Shown here in pieces: positions 45,083 to 52,925 of a stretch of DNA of 63,855 bases. The number at the start of each line of letters is the position of its first letter. Position 1 is the first letter of the stretch. Under the pieces are notes generated by a model, which saw nothing but the letters and a program-made list of their open reading frames with translations, searched no databases and was not told where the DNA came from. A program made the translations under genes and the position numbers. The DNA lies in NCBI GenBank assembly GCA_023393115.1, contig JAEWMS010000034.1, positions 1-63,855 of the forward strand, in the 5' to 3' direction. This DNA comes from Bacillota bacterium. GTDB taxonomy: Bacteria; Bacillota; Clostridia; Acetivibrionales; DSM-1351.

Positions 45083-45244
45083 CTGAACCCACATATGTGC
45101 CCAGTTATAATAATAGACCCAAAAAGGGTTAAATCACCAGCCCTTCATGGGTCTATTCAAGTTTTAAGTCAAAATTGTTTACATTAAAAGTAACTAAAAT
45201 TCAGTTATGTATAGATATTAACCGTGAGACCTTCCTGATCTCAT
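45083..45244 (-). promoter_or_regulatory. Structured 5' leader of cbiM
   Basis: On the minus strand, AATAGACCCA (45148-45157 complement) pairs with TGGGTCTATT (45112-45121 complement), a perfect 10-bp outer stem enclosing an AAGGG/CCCTT inner stem and a 12-base loop. A 10-bp palindrome CACATATGTG lies at 45090-45099, and a further stem (TGAGAtC/GgTCTCA) near 45227-45244. I cannot match it to the cobalamin or NiCo riboswitch consensus, and there is no T-tract. The gap 45066-45340 holds no gene. Confidence 0.45.
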
Positions 45245-45340
45245 TTTCACTGATATTCTACAATACATTTTTCCATGTGTCAAACTTATAGAAAATCTAA
45301 GATAATATATAATATATATAAAATATAAGGAAAATGAAAT

Positions 45341-45778
45341 CTATGGCTCCTGAATATCAAAATCATAGTTTTTCAAGCCTTGATAATAATTACCTTTAAG
45401 TGCTGTAAACTTCACCAGCGCAAAATCCGGATCATGGTAGCCCAAAGGGTAGTACATCTTCATCTCCTCATGCCAGAAGCTTTTCCTTTTGTCATCATCG
45501 TAGGAAATCTCGGCAATGCCTGTTAGCATCAGGCCCTCAAAGGTTTTCTCATCATAGAAATAGAGGCTTGCTCTAGGATTATCCATAATTTGTTGTACCC
45601 TTTTTGATGAGGTGTTGGAGCAAAACCAAAATTCCTTCAGCTCCTTGGCTTCAGTTTTTATCATTGCTTTTTGCTGAGGCATGCCCTCTTTCTCAACTGT
45701 ACCCAGAACACCGGTGAAGCTGCGGTCTACAAGTGCAAGTGCTTTTTCATAAATTATATTATCCATTTTCTCCTCCAA
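45341..45778 (-). CDS. Pyridoxamine 5'-phosphate oxidase-family (FMN-binding split barrel) protein
   Basis: 145 residues. The fold is recognisable from YEKALALVDRSFTGVLGTVE, KEFWFCSNTSSKRVQQIMDN and ASLYFYDEKTFEGLMLTGIAEI. Small proteins of this kind bind FMN, F420 or heme and are often general-stress proteins, not true PdxH. Monocistronic; GGAGG precedes the ATG. Confidence 0.85.
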   Translation of the reverse strand: MEEKMDNIIYEKALALVDRSFTGVLGTVEKEGMPQQKAMIKTEAKELKEFWFCSNTSSKRVQQIMDNPRASLYFYDEKTFEGLMLTGIAEISYDDDKRKSFWHEEMKMYYPLGYHDPDFALVKFTALKGNYYQGLKNYDFDIQEP

Positions 45779-45854
45779 ATTATGGCTTGGTATTCCTACT
45801 TTGAATAATTAATATTATTACACTGAAATTTATAATACTCTTCTCCAATCACAG

Positions 45855-47411
45855 TTAAGCCATTATTTCGCTCTTTTCAAAAATCCCCCTGCTGAGGAAA
45901 GCCAGCAGAGCGCTTGATACAAGATTGGTTCCAAGCAGGCACAGTGAAATTGTCAGCATTCCCGGCATATCCTGAAGCAGAACCATAATAAGAATTAAAA
46001 CTATAATTGCAGGTATACAGGTTGCAAAGACAAAAAACATTCTTATGAAAGTCAAAACTACAGCATTGGCTCCCGCACCTATTATTCTGTAGGTGAAAAC
46101 CTCAGCAAAGATAAACAGTATTGAAAAGCTGATAAATAATATTATATATGCAAAAATCGTTTGAATACCAATATTAAATACCAAACCTCCGATTATAAGT
46201 GAAACACTTCCGCCGAGGATTGTCTTTATCAAACCCGGCAATACAGAGAATATAACCTTCTGAAACGAGCTGGCAGGAATAAGGTATATATAAGGTTTTT
46301 TAAACTCTCTGTGCCATGAATCATTCAAGGACATGGAGAGTGAACCGAAGCTGAGCATTGCAAAAACAAAGGTGAATTCCAAGCCGAATACCTTTCCGAA
46401 TACAACATAAAACAGTCCCATGAATATATCTCTCATATTGTTCATGACACTTAACTTTTTATTTTCCAGTATCTGTCTTGAAAATATTGCAGCTGCACCG
46501 TCATAATATCTTATTGAGGAGCCTTTTTGTTTTAATTTCGCAACCGATCGCGCATCTGCACTGCCATGTGTCTTAATATCCTCAAGCATTTTTTGAAGAT
46601 TGACAGAATCCTCAAGTGCTTTTTCGTAAAAATCAGCTTTACAATTATACATTGCAATACATAAAGCAGCATTTGTTATAGCCAAAAGGGTAATTGCCGG
46701 TATGAGGCCTACAAGAATATTACCAGCCAATAGAGAACTTATAGCCCATTTTGTCCATCCAAACAGGGGTACCCAGTTGTACCAGCTGCTTGTAAAATAA
46801 TTGTCCACGGTGGCCTTAAAATCAAATCCGCTACTGAACAGCATCCCCAGGAATATGGCAACAAGAATACCTGCAAACCCAAGGAACACATATTTTGCTT
46901 TCTTTTTAAAACCGGTTTTTTCGGTATTAATTATGTAAATATAGTAATACGACAAATAAATACAGCCAAACATCAAACTAATAATTAACAGTACTACTAA
47001 AAACTTTGGCACTGTCAATGCAGGACCTAAAAGATATGGCATGTAAAAACATATAAAAAACCCGGTCAGCGCCGCTCCAGGGGCAGTTGATATAAGAATA
47101 TAGGCAAGTACCGTTCTTCTTTCAAAAGGTCCGGTAAACAAATAGGTGGCATCCGCCATTGTCAGAATCCCCGTGTCTCTTGAAAGAAAGGTGTTATAAA
47201 GCAGCATTCCAATCAAAAGTACAACTCCAGCTAATATAGTTTCTGCTGAGCTACTAGACAAAGCAGGTTTATCTATAATAAATGCCATAACAAACAAGAA
47301 GCCCATACCTAATACAGCAATAACTGTGATAACGGCTGATAATACACTGGAGAAAGCACGTTTTATCTTATTAATATAAGATTTTCGTAATATGTACATT
47401 ATTGCCTGCAT
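45855..47411 (-). CDS. ABC exporter membrane subunit (YthQ-like, putative ABC exporter domain)
   Basis: 518 residues with about twelve to fourteen membrane helices and a cytoplasmic loop near 265-310. Its size and pairing with an adjacent ATPase match the YthQ-type 'putative ABC exporter' family. It starts 13 bp inside the ATPase gene, so the two are translationally coupled. Substrate unknown; bacteriocin or peptide export and immunity are common for such pairs. Confidence 0.75.
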   Translation of the reverse strand: MQAIMYILRKSYINKIKRAFSSVLSAVITVIAVLGMGFLFVMAFIIDKPALSSSSAETILAGVVLLIGMLLYNTFLSRDTGILTMADATYLFTGPFERRTVLAYILISTAPGAALTGFFICFYMPYLLGPALTVPKFLVVLLIISLMFGCIYLSYYYIYIINTEKTGFKKKAKYVFLGFAGILVAIFLGMLFSSGFDFKATVDNYFTSSWYNWVPLFGWTKWAISSLLAGNILVGLIPAITLLAITNAALCIAMYNCKADFYEKALEDSVNLQKMLEDIKTHGSADARSVAKLKQKGSSIRYYDGAAAIFSRQILENKKLSVMNNMRDIFMGLFYVVFGKVFGLEFTFVFAMLSFGSLSMSLNDSWHREFKKPYIYLIPASSFQKVIFSVLPGLIKTILGGSVSLIIGGLVFNIGIQTIFAYIILFISFSILFIFAEVFTYRIIGAGANAVVLTFIRMFFVFATCIPAIIVLILIMVLLQDMPGMLTISLCLLGTNLVSSALLAFLSRGIFEKSEIMA

Positions 47412-48112
47412 TCTTCTTTTTCTCCTTCCGTAAGTTCGAAGAAAATATCCTTGAGTTCCCTTTCTTTAAGCTCATCTCGTGAAATATCAGAGACTATCTT
47501 ACCCTTGTTCATTATATATGCTCTATCCCAAATATCACTAATTGTGTCGATTATGTGGGTGCTAACAAGTATGCTCTTTCCTTCCGACTTTAATTCCTCA
47601 AATATTTTAAGTACCTCATTTATGGCTTTGGGATCCAAACCTACCAGAGGTTCATCAAATAAAACTGCCTCGGGCTCAATCAACAGAGCAACGGCAATAC
47701 TAAGCTTCTGAGTCATTCCCTTTGAAAGCTCACGTACATATTTATCCTTTTTATCATAAATCTCCAGACGCTCAAATATTTCCTTTATTCTCTTCTCCCA
47801 GGAATCCTCCAGCTTGTATGCTTTAGCAATAAACTGAGCATGTTCCCAGGGAGTAAGAAAATCGTACAATGCAGGAGTTTCAGGAATATAGCCGAATATT
47901 TTCTTTGCCTCTACAGTTTTGTTATGATGCCCGCAAATTGTTATATCCCCTTCAAATTTAAGCAATCCGGCTATACTTTTAATTGTAGTTGACTTTCCGG
48001 CACCGTTAGGCCCCAGCAGAATGGTTACTTCTCCAGGTTTTGCTGACAAAGATATTCCATCTACCGCTTTAAATTTTTTATATGTTTTGGTCAGATTATT
48101 TATTGTTATCAT
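47399..48112 (-). CDS. ABC exporter ATPase (YthP-like)
   Basis: 237 residues. Walker A GPNGAGKSTTIKSIAGL, signature LSKGMTQKLSIAVALL (Lys replacing Gly after LS), Walker B AVLFDEPLVGLDP, and STHIIDTISD. This pattern belongs to the ABC-2/CcmA-type exporters. It forms a two-gene unit with the membrane subunit that follows. Confidence 0.88.
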   Translation of the reverse strand: MITINNLTKTYKKFKAVDGISLSAKPGEVTILLGPNGAGKSTTIKSIAGLLKFEGDITICGHHNKTVEAKKIFGYIPETPALYDFLTPWEHAQFIAKAYKLEDSWEKRIKEIFERLEIYDKKDKYVRELSKGMTQKLSIAVALLIEPEAVLFDEPLVGLDPKAINEVLKIFEELKSEGKSILVSTHIIDTISDIWDRAYIMNKGKIVSDISRDELKERELKDIFFELTEGEKEECRQ

Positions 48113-48269
48113 TTTCTCTCCAATCTACGCCCATAACGCGTGTATTAATATGTCGTGAAAAGACACTATTATTATACACTAAAGAGTAAAATTTTGTATG
48201 ACTAACAGAAAATTTCCTGAATTGTCTATTGGTTCATCGACTTACCGCCGGGAATATCCCTTGATGGGA

Positions 48270-49319
48270 TCAACGGCTCAACACATGGAATATCTCTTGA
48301 TCAGTACAGCCAGCTTCTCTCATGGGCTCAACTATATCCTTCAATAAATCCGGTATATAAGTTTTAAGAGAAGTAAAGGTTCCTTCGAGACTGTACTCCC
48401 CCATGGAAGCAGGTATAAATATTGTTTCGCCGGCCTTGAAATCTACTTTCATGCTATCTGAAATAATAGTCCCCTGCCCGTTCAGACATATAAATACATA
48501 AAATTTACTTCCATCAGTACTTTCTATAATACTGCCCTTTACATTATATCTTTCACAGGCGAAGAAGCGGTTTGCCAGAAACACTGTTTTTGTAAAGTCA
48601 TCACTTATATCAAGCTTCACTCCGCTCACCTTTGCTTCCCGGTCAGCCAAACAGAAGTTGATAACATCCAGTGCCTTATCCAGATGCAGAGCGCGCCCGA
48701 CGCCATTGCTATCCACTCTGTTGTAATCGTAGACCCTGTATGTTGTATCGGAACACTGCTGTATTTCAGCTATGACTATGCCGGCGCCAATGGCATGAAG
48801 CAGACCGGCAGGTATATTTATGACATCTCCGGGCTGTACCTCGACCTCCAGAAGACATTCCTCTATGCGGTTATCTCTTACGGCCTGTTCAAATGTCTCT
48901 CTTGTGACTCCGGACTTCAGACCTGCAACCAGCTTAGCGCCTGGCTTTGCGTCAATTACATACCACATCTCGTTTTTTCCAAAGCCGCCTTCATAAACTG
49001 CGGCATAGTTGTCGTCTGGATGTACCTGAACCGACAGTTTGTCGTTGGCATCAATAAATTTAATCAGCAGGGGTACTTCCTGACAATCTGCAGGAATCCT
49101 GCTCCCGAGTATATTTAGCGGGTCGGCTTTTATTATATCAGGCAGTGATTTTCCCGCGAGTTCTCCGTTGGCAGCAATGCTGACACCGTTTTTATGGCAG
49201 GAAAGCTCCCAGCTCTCAGCCAGTATTCCTTCGGGAAGCTGACGGTCAAACTTGTCAAAATAGCGGCCTCCCCATATATAGTCTTTATAAACCGGTGCGA
49301 ATTTGATTGGATAAAACAT
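48270..49319 (-). CDS. manA: Mannose-6-phosphate isomerase, class I
   Basis: 349 residues. Zinc ligands are visible in VQVHPDD and in GDVINIPAGLLHAIG (His), with the Glu ligand in KNEMWYVIDA. YKDYIWGGRYF near the N-terminus is the standard opening of ManA/Pmi. The C-terminal cupin half starts near residue 245. It interconverts mannose-6-phosphate and fructose-6-phosphate, feeding mannose use or GDP-mannose formation. GGAGG precedes the ATG. Confidence 0.93.
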   Translation of the reverse strand: MFYPIKFAPVYKDYIWGGRYFDKFDRQLPEGILAESWELSCHKNGVSIAANGELAGKSLPDIIKADPLNILGSRIPADCQEVPLLIKFIDANDKLSVQVHPDDNYAAVYEGGFGKNEMWYVIDAKPGAKLVAGLKSGVTRETFEQAVRDNRIEECLLEVEVQPGDVINIPAGLLHAIGAGIVIAEIQQCSDTTYRVYDYNRVDSNGVGRALHLDKALDVINFCLADREAKVSGVKLDISDDFTKTVFLANRFFACERYNVKGSIIESTDGSKFYVFICLNGQGTIISDSMKVDFKAGETIFIPASMGEYSLEGTFTSLKTYIPDLLKDIVEPMREAGCTDQEIFHVLSR

Positions 49320-49365
49320 ATTGACCTCCGTAGCTGAATAAGTGTGTACAATAATTAGTATGAAA

Positions 49366-49405
49366 TTTTAAGATGCCATGTGAATAATCATATGGCATCT
49401 TAAAA
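49366..49405 (-). terminator. Perfect 14-bp hairpin after the NatB-like gene
   Basis: TTTTAAGATGCCAT (49366-49379) pairs exactly with ATGGCATCTTAAAA (49392-49405) around a 12-base loop. It lies about 170 bp past the stop at 49576. The trailing U-run on the minus strand is weak. The gap 49406-49575 shows nothing else. Confidence 0.6.
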
Positions 49406-49575
49406 ACAGTTCTCTATCTATAATATTCAAAATATGTGAAATCAGCAATACAAAGTACAAATTTGAATTATTTCATCCCAAATTTAAGCACCTTTGCAAA
49501 TATACTTTTCTTAAAATTCCTTATTTTGGTTATATCATGACTATTTGCATAAATTCCAACAAGTGTCAGTCCAAC

Positions 49576-50850
49576 TCAAGCTTTCTTCTCAGCTTTTGAC
49601 ATTTGAAACAGCTTCTTCATTTGCAGCCTGTCACCGTAATGTAAAACTGCGAAGGAGTACAATTTGATTGAAAGAGTTCCAATAAAGAATATTGAAACTA
49701 TAAGTATCAATAAGGATAATACTATTTCCATCGGTGGTATTTCAGTCGACATAAGTCTTGAGGGAACTGAGAAGGGTGATGTAAACGGTATTAACGAAGC
49801 AATTTTTGCCATGGTACTGTCAGGTATAGCAAAAGTACTATATGAGAAATAGAAGCAGAAAATTGACAGTAAGGACATAGGCATCAGTGCTGATTGAACA
49901 TCCTCGGCTTTGCTGACTGTAGCTCCAACCACAGCGTTCATCAACGCAAACAGTGTATACCCTAGTATAAAGTAAACAATTATCAAAACTACTGTAATCG
50001 GTGTCAAACCTGAGAATTCAATAGTTATACCACCCACAGACAATTTATCAGGAAAAACCAGAAGATATGTGGTAATTCCTACAAAAAGCAGTGTCGCCAG
50101 CTGAATTAGTCCAAGCAAGCCCATACCCGCAGTCTTTCCAAGGATAATTCTTGAGGGCTTAACCGAAGTAACCAGAAGCTCCATTACTCTGGAGGTTTTC
50201 TCTGAAGCAACTGACATTGAAACACCATATCCATAGAAATATACCGCAAAGAATAGTACTATAACGACTGCTATACTTAAGATGAAGCCTCCAATCTTAT
50301 TTTTTCCCAAAGCATTTACATTTACATTCAAATCCCCCAATGCCTTGGAAATTGTATCATCTGATACATTTGCCTCTTTCAGGAGCTTTGTTGAATAAAT
50401 ATCGCTCAGTACCTTGCTAACAGTATCAGGGTTGGGGCCCTCCGAGTATTGCTGGGTAAAATAATCAATCTGTATTGCATTGTCCTTTCCTTCAATAACT
50501 ATCAGGTAGCTTTTACCCTCTTCCTTTATATCAGCTTTAACGCTTTCAAATTTGTCCTCGGAAAGAGGCTTTACATCATACTCTGTAAATTGCTGCTGCA
50601 ACACTTCAAGTTTATCCGAATAGTTTCCACTCTTATCGAGAATGAATAAGATGTTTTTTGGCTCACTGCTGCTGGTGGTATTTGCAGAGGCTGTGTTATT
50701 TCCGTCACTACTGCCTAGACTTGACATAACAGCCGGAATAACCATGGCAGATACAATTACTATCAAGATTATTACAGTAGAAACTATAAATGATTTTTTT
50801 CTGATATTTTCTTTAAATGTATATTTAAATACTTCTAAAAATTCTCTCAT
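49576..50850 (-). CDS. ABC-2 type exporter permease (NatB/YhaP-like)
   Basis: 424 residues. One membrane helix at about 20-42, a long extracytoplasmic domain (about 45-180), then five to six helices (about 182-400). The helix-flanking ASEKTSRVMELLVTSVKPSRIILGKTAG stretch (about 218-245, quoted in part) is diagnostic of ABC-2 permeases of the NatB group. It overlaps the ATPase stop by 4 bases. NatAB extrudes Na+ in Bacillus; here the substrate is unknown. Confidence 0.88.
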   Translation of the reverse strand: MREFLEVFKYTFKENIRKKSFIVSTVIILIVIVSAMVIPAVMSSLGSSDGNNTASANTTSSSEPKNILFILDKSGNYSDKLEVLQQQFTEYDVKPLSEDKFESVKADIKEEGKSYLIVIEGKDNAIQIDYFTQQYSEGPNPDTVSKVLSDIYSTKLLKEANVSDDTISKALGDLNVNVNALGKNKIGGFILSIAVVIVLFFAVYFYGYGVSMSVASEKTSRVMELLVTSVKPSRIILGKTAGMGLLGLIQLATLLFVGITTYLLVFPDKLSVGGITIEFSGLTPITVVLIIVYFILGYTLFALMNAVVGATVSKAEDVQSALMPMSLLSIFCFYFSYSTFAIPDSTMAKIASLIPFTSPFSVPSRLMSTEIPPMEIVLSLLILIVSIFFIGTLSIKLYSFAVLHYGDRLQMKKLFQMSKAEKKA

Positions 50851-51752
50851 TTTACTTCCCCCATCTTCTCAATGAATATTTCATGCAAGGATGGCTCTCT
50901 GATTTCAAATTTGTCAAGTATAAGCCTCTTGCTCAATATCTTCTCAAGCATTCTGTATGCCTGCTCTTCACCGGTGATTTTAAATTCAAAACCGTTTGCA
51001 CTCTGTCTGTAGGTGGTTATATTTTCTTCTGCAGCAAGTTCAGGGATATTACCGGAACAGCTAATGATAAGGTTGTTTCTTCCGTAACTGTGCTTTATCT
51101 CCTTCAAATTGCCCTTCAAAACTGTATTACCATTCTTAAGCAGGACTATATCCTTACAAAACTCTTCGACTGTTGACATCTGATGACTGGACATTATAAT
51201 TATCTTCTGTCTGTTAATAAGCTCGTATATTACTCCTTTAAAGAGGTCTGTATTAACAGGATCAAGTCCACTGAAGGGTTCATCCATAAATATTAGCTCG
51301 GGATCATGAATGATAGAGGCAATAAACTGAATTTTCTGCTGGTTACCCTTTGAAAGCTTTTCAGCCGGCATGTTTATGTATTGTGTGGCTTCCAATCTCT
51401 CCAACCAGTAGTCAATGTCTTTTTTCGCTTTTTGTTTTGCAACTCCCCTCAGACCTGCAAAATATAACAGTTGTTCTGATATTTTTACCTTAGGGTAAAG
51501 TCCCCTCTCCTCGGGCAAATAGCCAAAGCTTTTGATATGTTCTGTTACAGGCTTATTATCCCATGAAATGGTACCGCTGTCCTTCTTTACAATGTTCAAA
51601 ATCATTCTTATAGTTGTAGTCTTTCCTGCACCGTTTGTACCCAACAATCCGAATACACCCGGCTCCTTTACATCGAAACTGATATTGTCAACTACCAGCT
51701 TTTCACCAAACTTCTTAGAAACATTTTCAACCTTTAAACTCAAATATCTCAC
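50847..51752 (-). CDS. ABC exporter ATPase (NatA/YhaQ-like)
   Basis: 301 residues. Walker A GTNGAGKTTTIRMIL, signature LSKGNQQKIQFIASI, Walker B LIFMDEPFSGLDP. The C-terminal DUF4162-like extension (about 215-301) is typical of NatA/YhaQ proteins. It is the third gene of the padR operon. Confidence 0.9.
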   Translation of the reverse strand: MRYLSLKVENVSKKFGEKLVVDNISFDVKEPGVFGLLGTNGAGKTTTIRMILNIVKKDSGTISWDNKPVTEHIKSFGYLPEERGLYPKVKISEQLLYFAGLRGVAKQKAKKDIDYWLERLEATQYINMPAEKLSKGNQQKIQFIASIIHDPELIFMDEPFSGLDPVNTDLFKGVIYELINRQKIIIMSSHQMSTVEEFCKDIVLLKNGNTVLKGNLKEIKHSYGRNNLIISCSGNIPELAAEENITTYRQSANGFEFKITGEEQAYRMLEKILSKRLILDKFEIREPSLHEIFIEKMGEVK

Positions 51753-51809
51753 CTCTTGTAAATTATTTATTCGTAAGCATAACCCTACGAGGAATATATT
51801 AATTAAGCA

Positions 51810-52334
51810 TTACTGCTTCTTTTCTTTAAATTTCCTTATCTGCAGCACCAGGTTTGTAATAATAAACACAAAGAGTGCTGTTACTGCTGATCCAAATATT
51901 GCCGTATAAGCTATCCAGCCCGTACTTGGGTTCATATAAGCGTTAAACACAAGGTTTGCTATACAGAAAACCTCAATAATCGCTAAGATTAATGCTATAT
52001 TCAGCAAAGATTTGTTTCTGGTAATGAGTCCTTCGAAATCGGTGTAGAATTCAGGCCTTTCCTCGTCATATTCCTTTCTTAAAATGTACCAGCCCATTCC
52101 TATCTGATAAAGCTGCCAGCCATCATCATTTACTATTGTCAAATAATCAGGGGTGAGCTTATTCTGGAAGTCTATACAATATCTTGCTTTTGTGGGCTTA
52201 CATTTTTCAAAATAAAAAACTACGCCTTTACAATGAGTTTCTACCAATCGGAGACCTCCTGCCTCCATTTTTTCCAGCCAGTTTTCAATTTCTTCATGGT
52301 TCCAGGCCCACCACCATTTAAAAACTCTGATCAT
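51810..52334 (-). CDS. DUF2812 family membrane protein
   Basis: 174 residues. The N-terminal soluble part (1-105; WAWNHEEIENWLEKMEAGG near the start, YCIDFQ later) is the DUF2812 signature, and two membrane helices follow (about 112-133 and 142-165). DUF2812 genes are typically found next to PadR regulators, as here: the start overlaps the padR stop in an ATGA, so the two are translationally coupled. It may act as an anti-regulator or sensor at the membrane; that is inference. Confidence 0.85.
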   Translation of the reverse strand: MIRVFKWWWAWNHEEIENWLEKMEAGGLRLVETHCKGVVFYFEKCKPTKARYCIDFQNKLTPDYLTIVNDDGWQLYQIGMGWYILRKEYDEERPEFYTDFEGLITRNKSLLNIALILAIIEVFCIANLVFNAYMNPSTGWIAYTAIFGSAVTALFVFIITNLVLQIRKFKEKKQ

Positions 52335-52660
52335 AAATTGCTCCCCCCTAAAATACCATGTCCATTTCTGTATAATTCATCAATTCTTTTCAGTTCCTGC
52401 TCCAGCAGCCAAACGCCATCCTCTGTGAGTTTATAGAGCTTTCTTCTGTCCTCTTCCCCGGCTGTCTCTATCAATCTGTCCTTCTCAAACTTTGTAAGGG
52501 TACCGTAAATTGTCCCGGCACCAAGACTAATCCGTCCATCAGTAATTTCTTTTACATACAGAATAATTCCATATCCGTGCATGGGCTCTGTAAGTGAAAG
52601 CAGTATATAATAGGCTGATTCCGTCATAGGCATGTAAGTTTTTTTTAGTTGTTCCCGCAT
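52331..52660 (-). CDS. PadR-family transcriptional regulator
   Basis: 109 residues: a winged HTH (YYILLSLTEPMHGYGIILYV, about 17-36; GAGTIYGTLTKFEKDRLIE) with a short C-terminal dimerisation helix, as in PadR subfamily 2. It heads the operon padR-DUF2812-ATPase-permease. Three identical-architecture dyads lie 66-148 bp upstream and one fills its promoter spacer, which implies autorepression relieved by an export substrate. Confidence 0.9.
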   Translation of the reverse strand: MREQLKKTYMPMTESAYYILLSLTEPMHGYGIILYVKEITDGRISLGAGTIYGTLTKFEKDRLIETAGEEDRRKLYKLTEDGVWLLEQELKRIDELYRNGHGILGGSNL

Positions 52661-52725
52661 ATATATTCTCCTTTGATCCCACCACTTTATGTCTTTACAT
52701 GTTCCTCTAATAATATATAAGCCAA

Positions 52726-52816
52726 ATATATCGTGTTGTGATATATCATTTATTGATTATATCGTATCGTGATATATCATGTACGAAGTATATCACGCTG
52801 TGATATATTGTGTCAA
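52726..52816 (-). promoter_or_regulatory. padR promoter with three operators at exact 31-bp spacing
   Basis: Minus-strand promoter TTGACA (52811-52816), 18 bp, TATACT (52787-52792). Three 21-bp sites sharing TATATC-N5-GTGATATAT occur at 52726-52746, 52757-52777 and 52788-52808; the last fills the promoter spacer. Starts differ by exactly 31 bp, three helical turns. Confidence 0.75.
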
Positions 52817-52869
52817 GATGTAAAAATACATTTTTTTAAAAATTATAATAGATCGGATAATCACCGAAG

Positions 52870-52900
52870 AAAAAGCCGGTATATAACATACCGGCTGAAT
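52870..52900 (-). terminator. Terminator of the 5'-nucleotidase gene
   Basis: AGCCGGTAT (52874-52882) pairs with ATACCGGCT around a short loop; on the minus strand the stem is followed by TTTTTC. Confidence 0.85.
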
Positions 52901-52925
52901 CAATGCATATTTCAGTTATATCACT

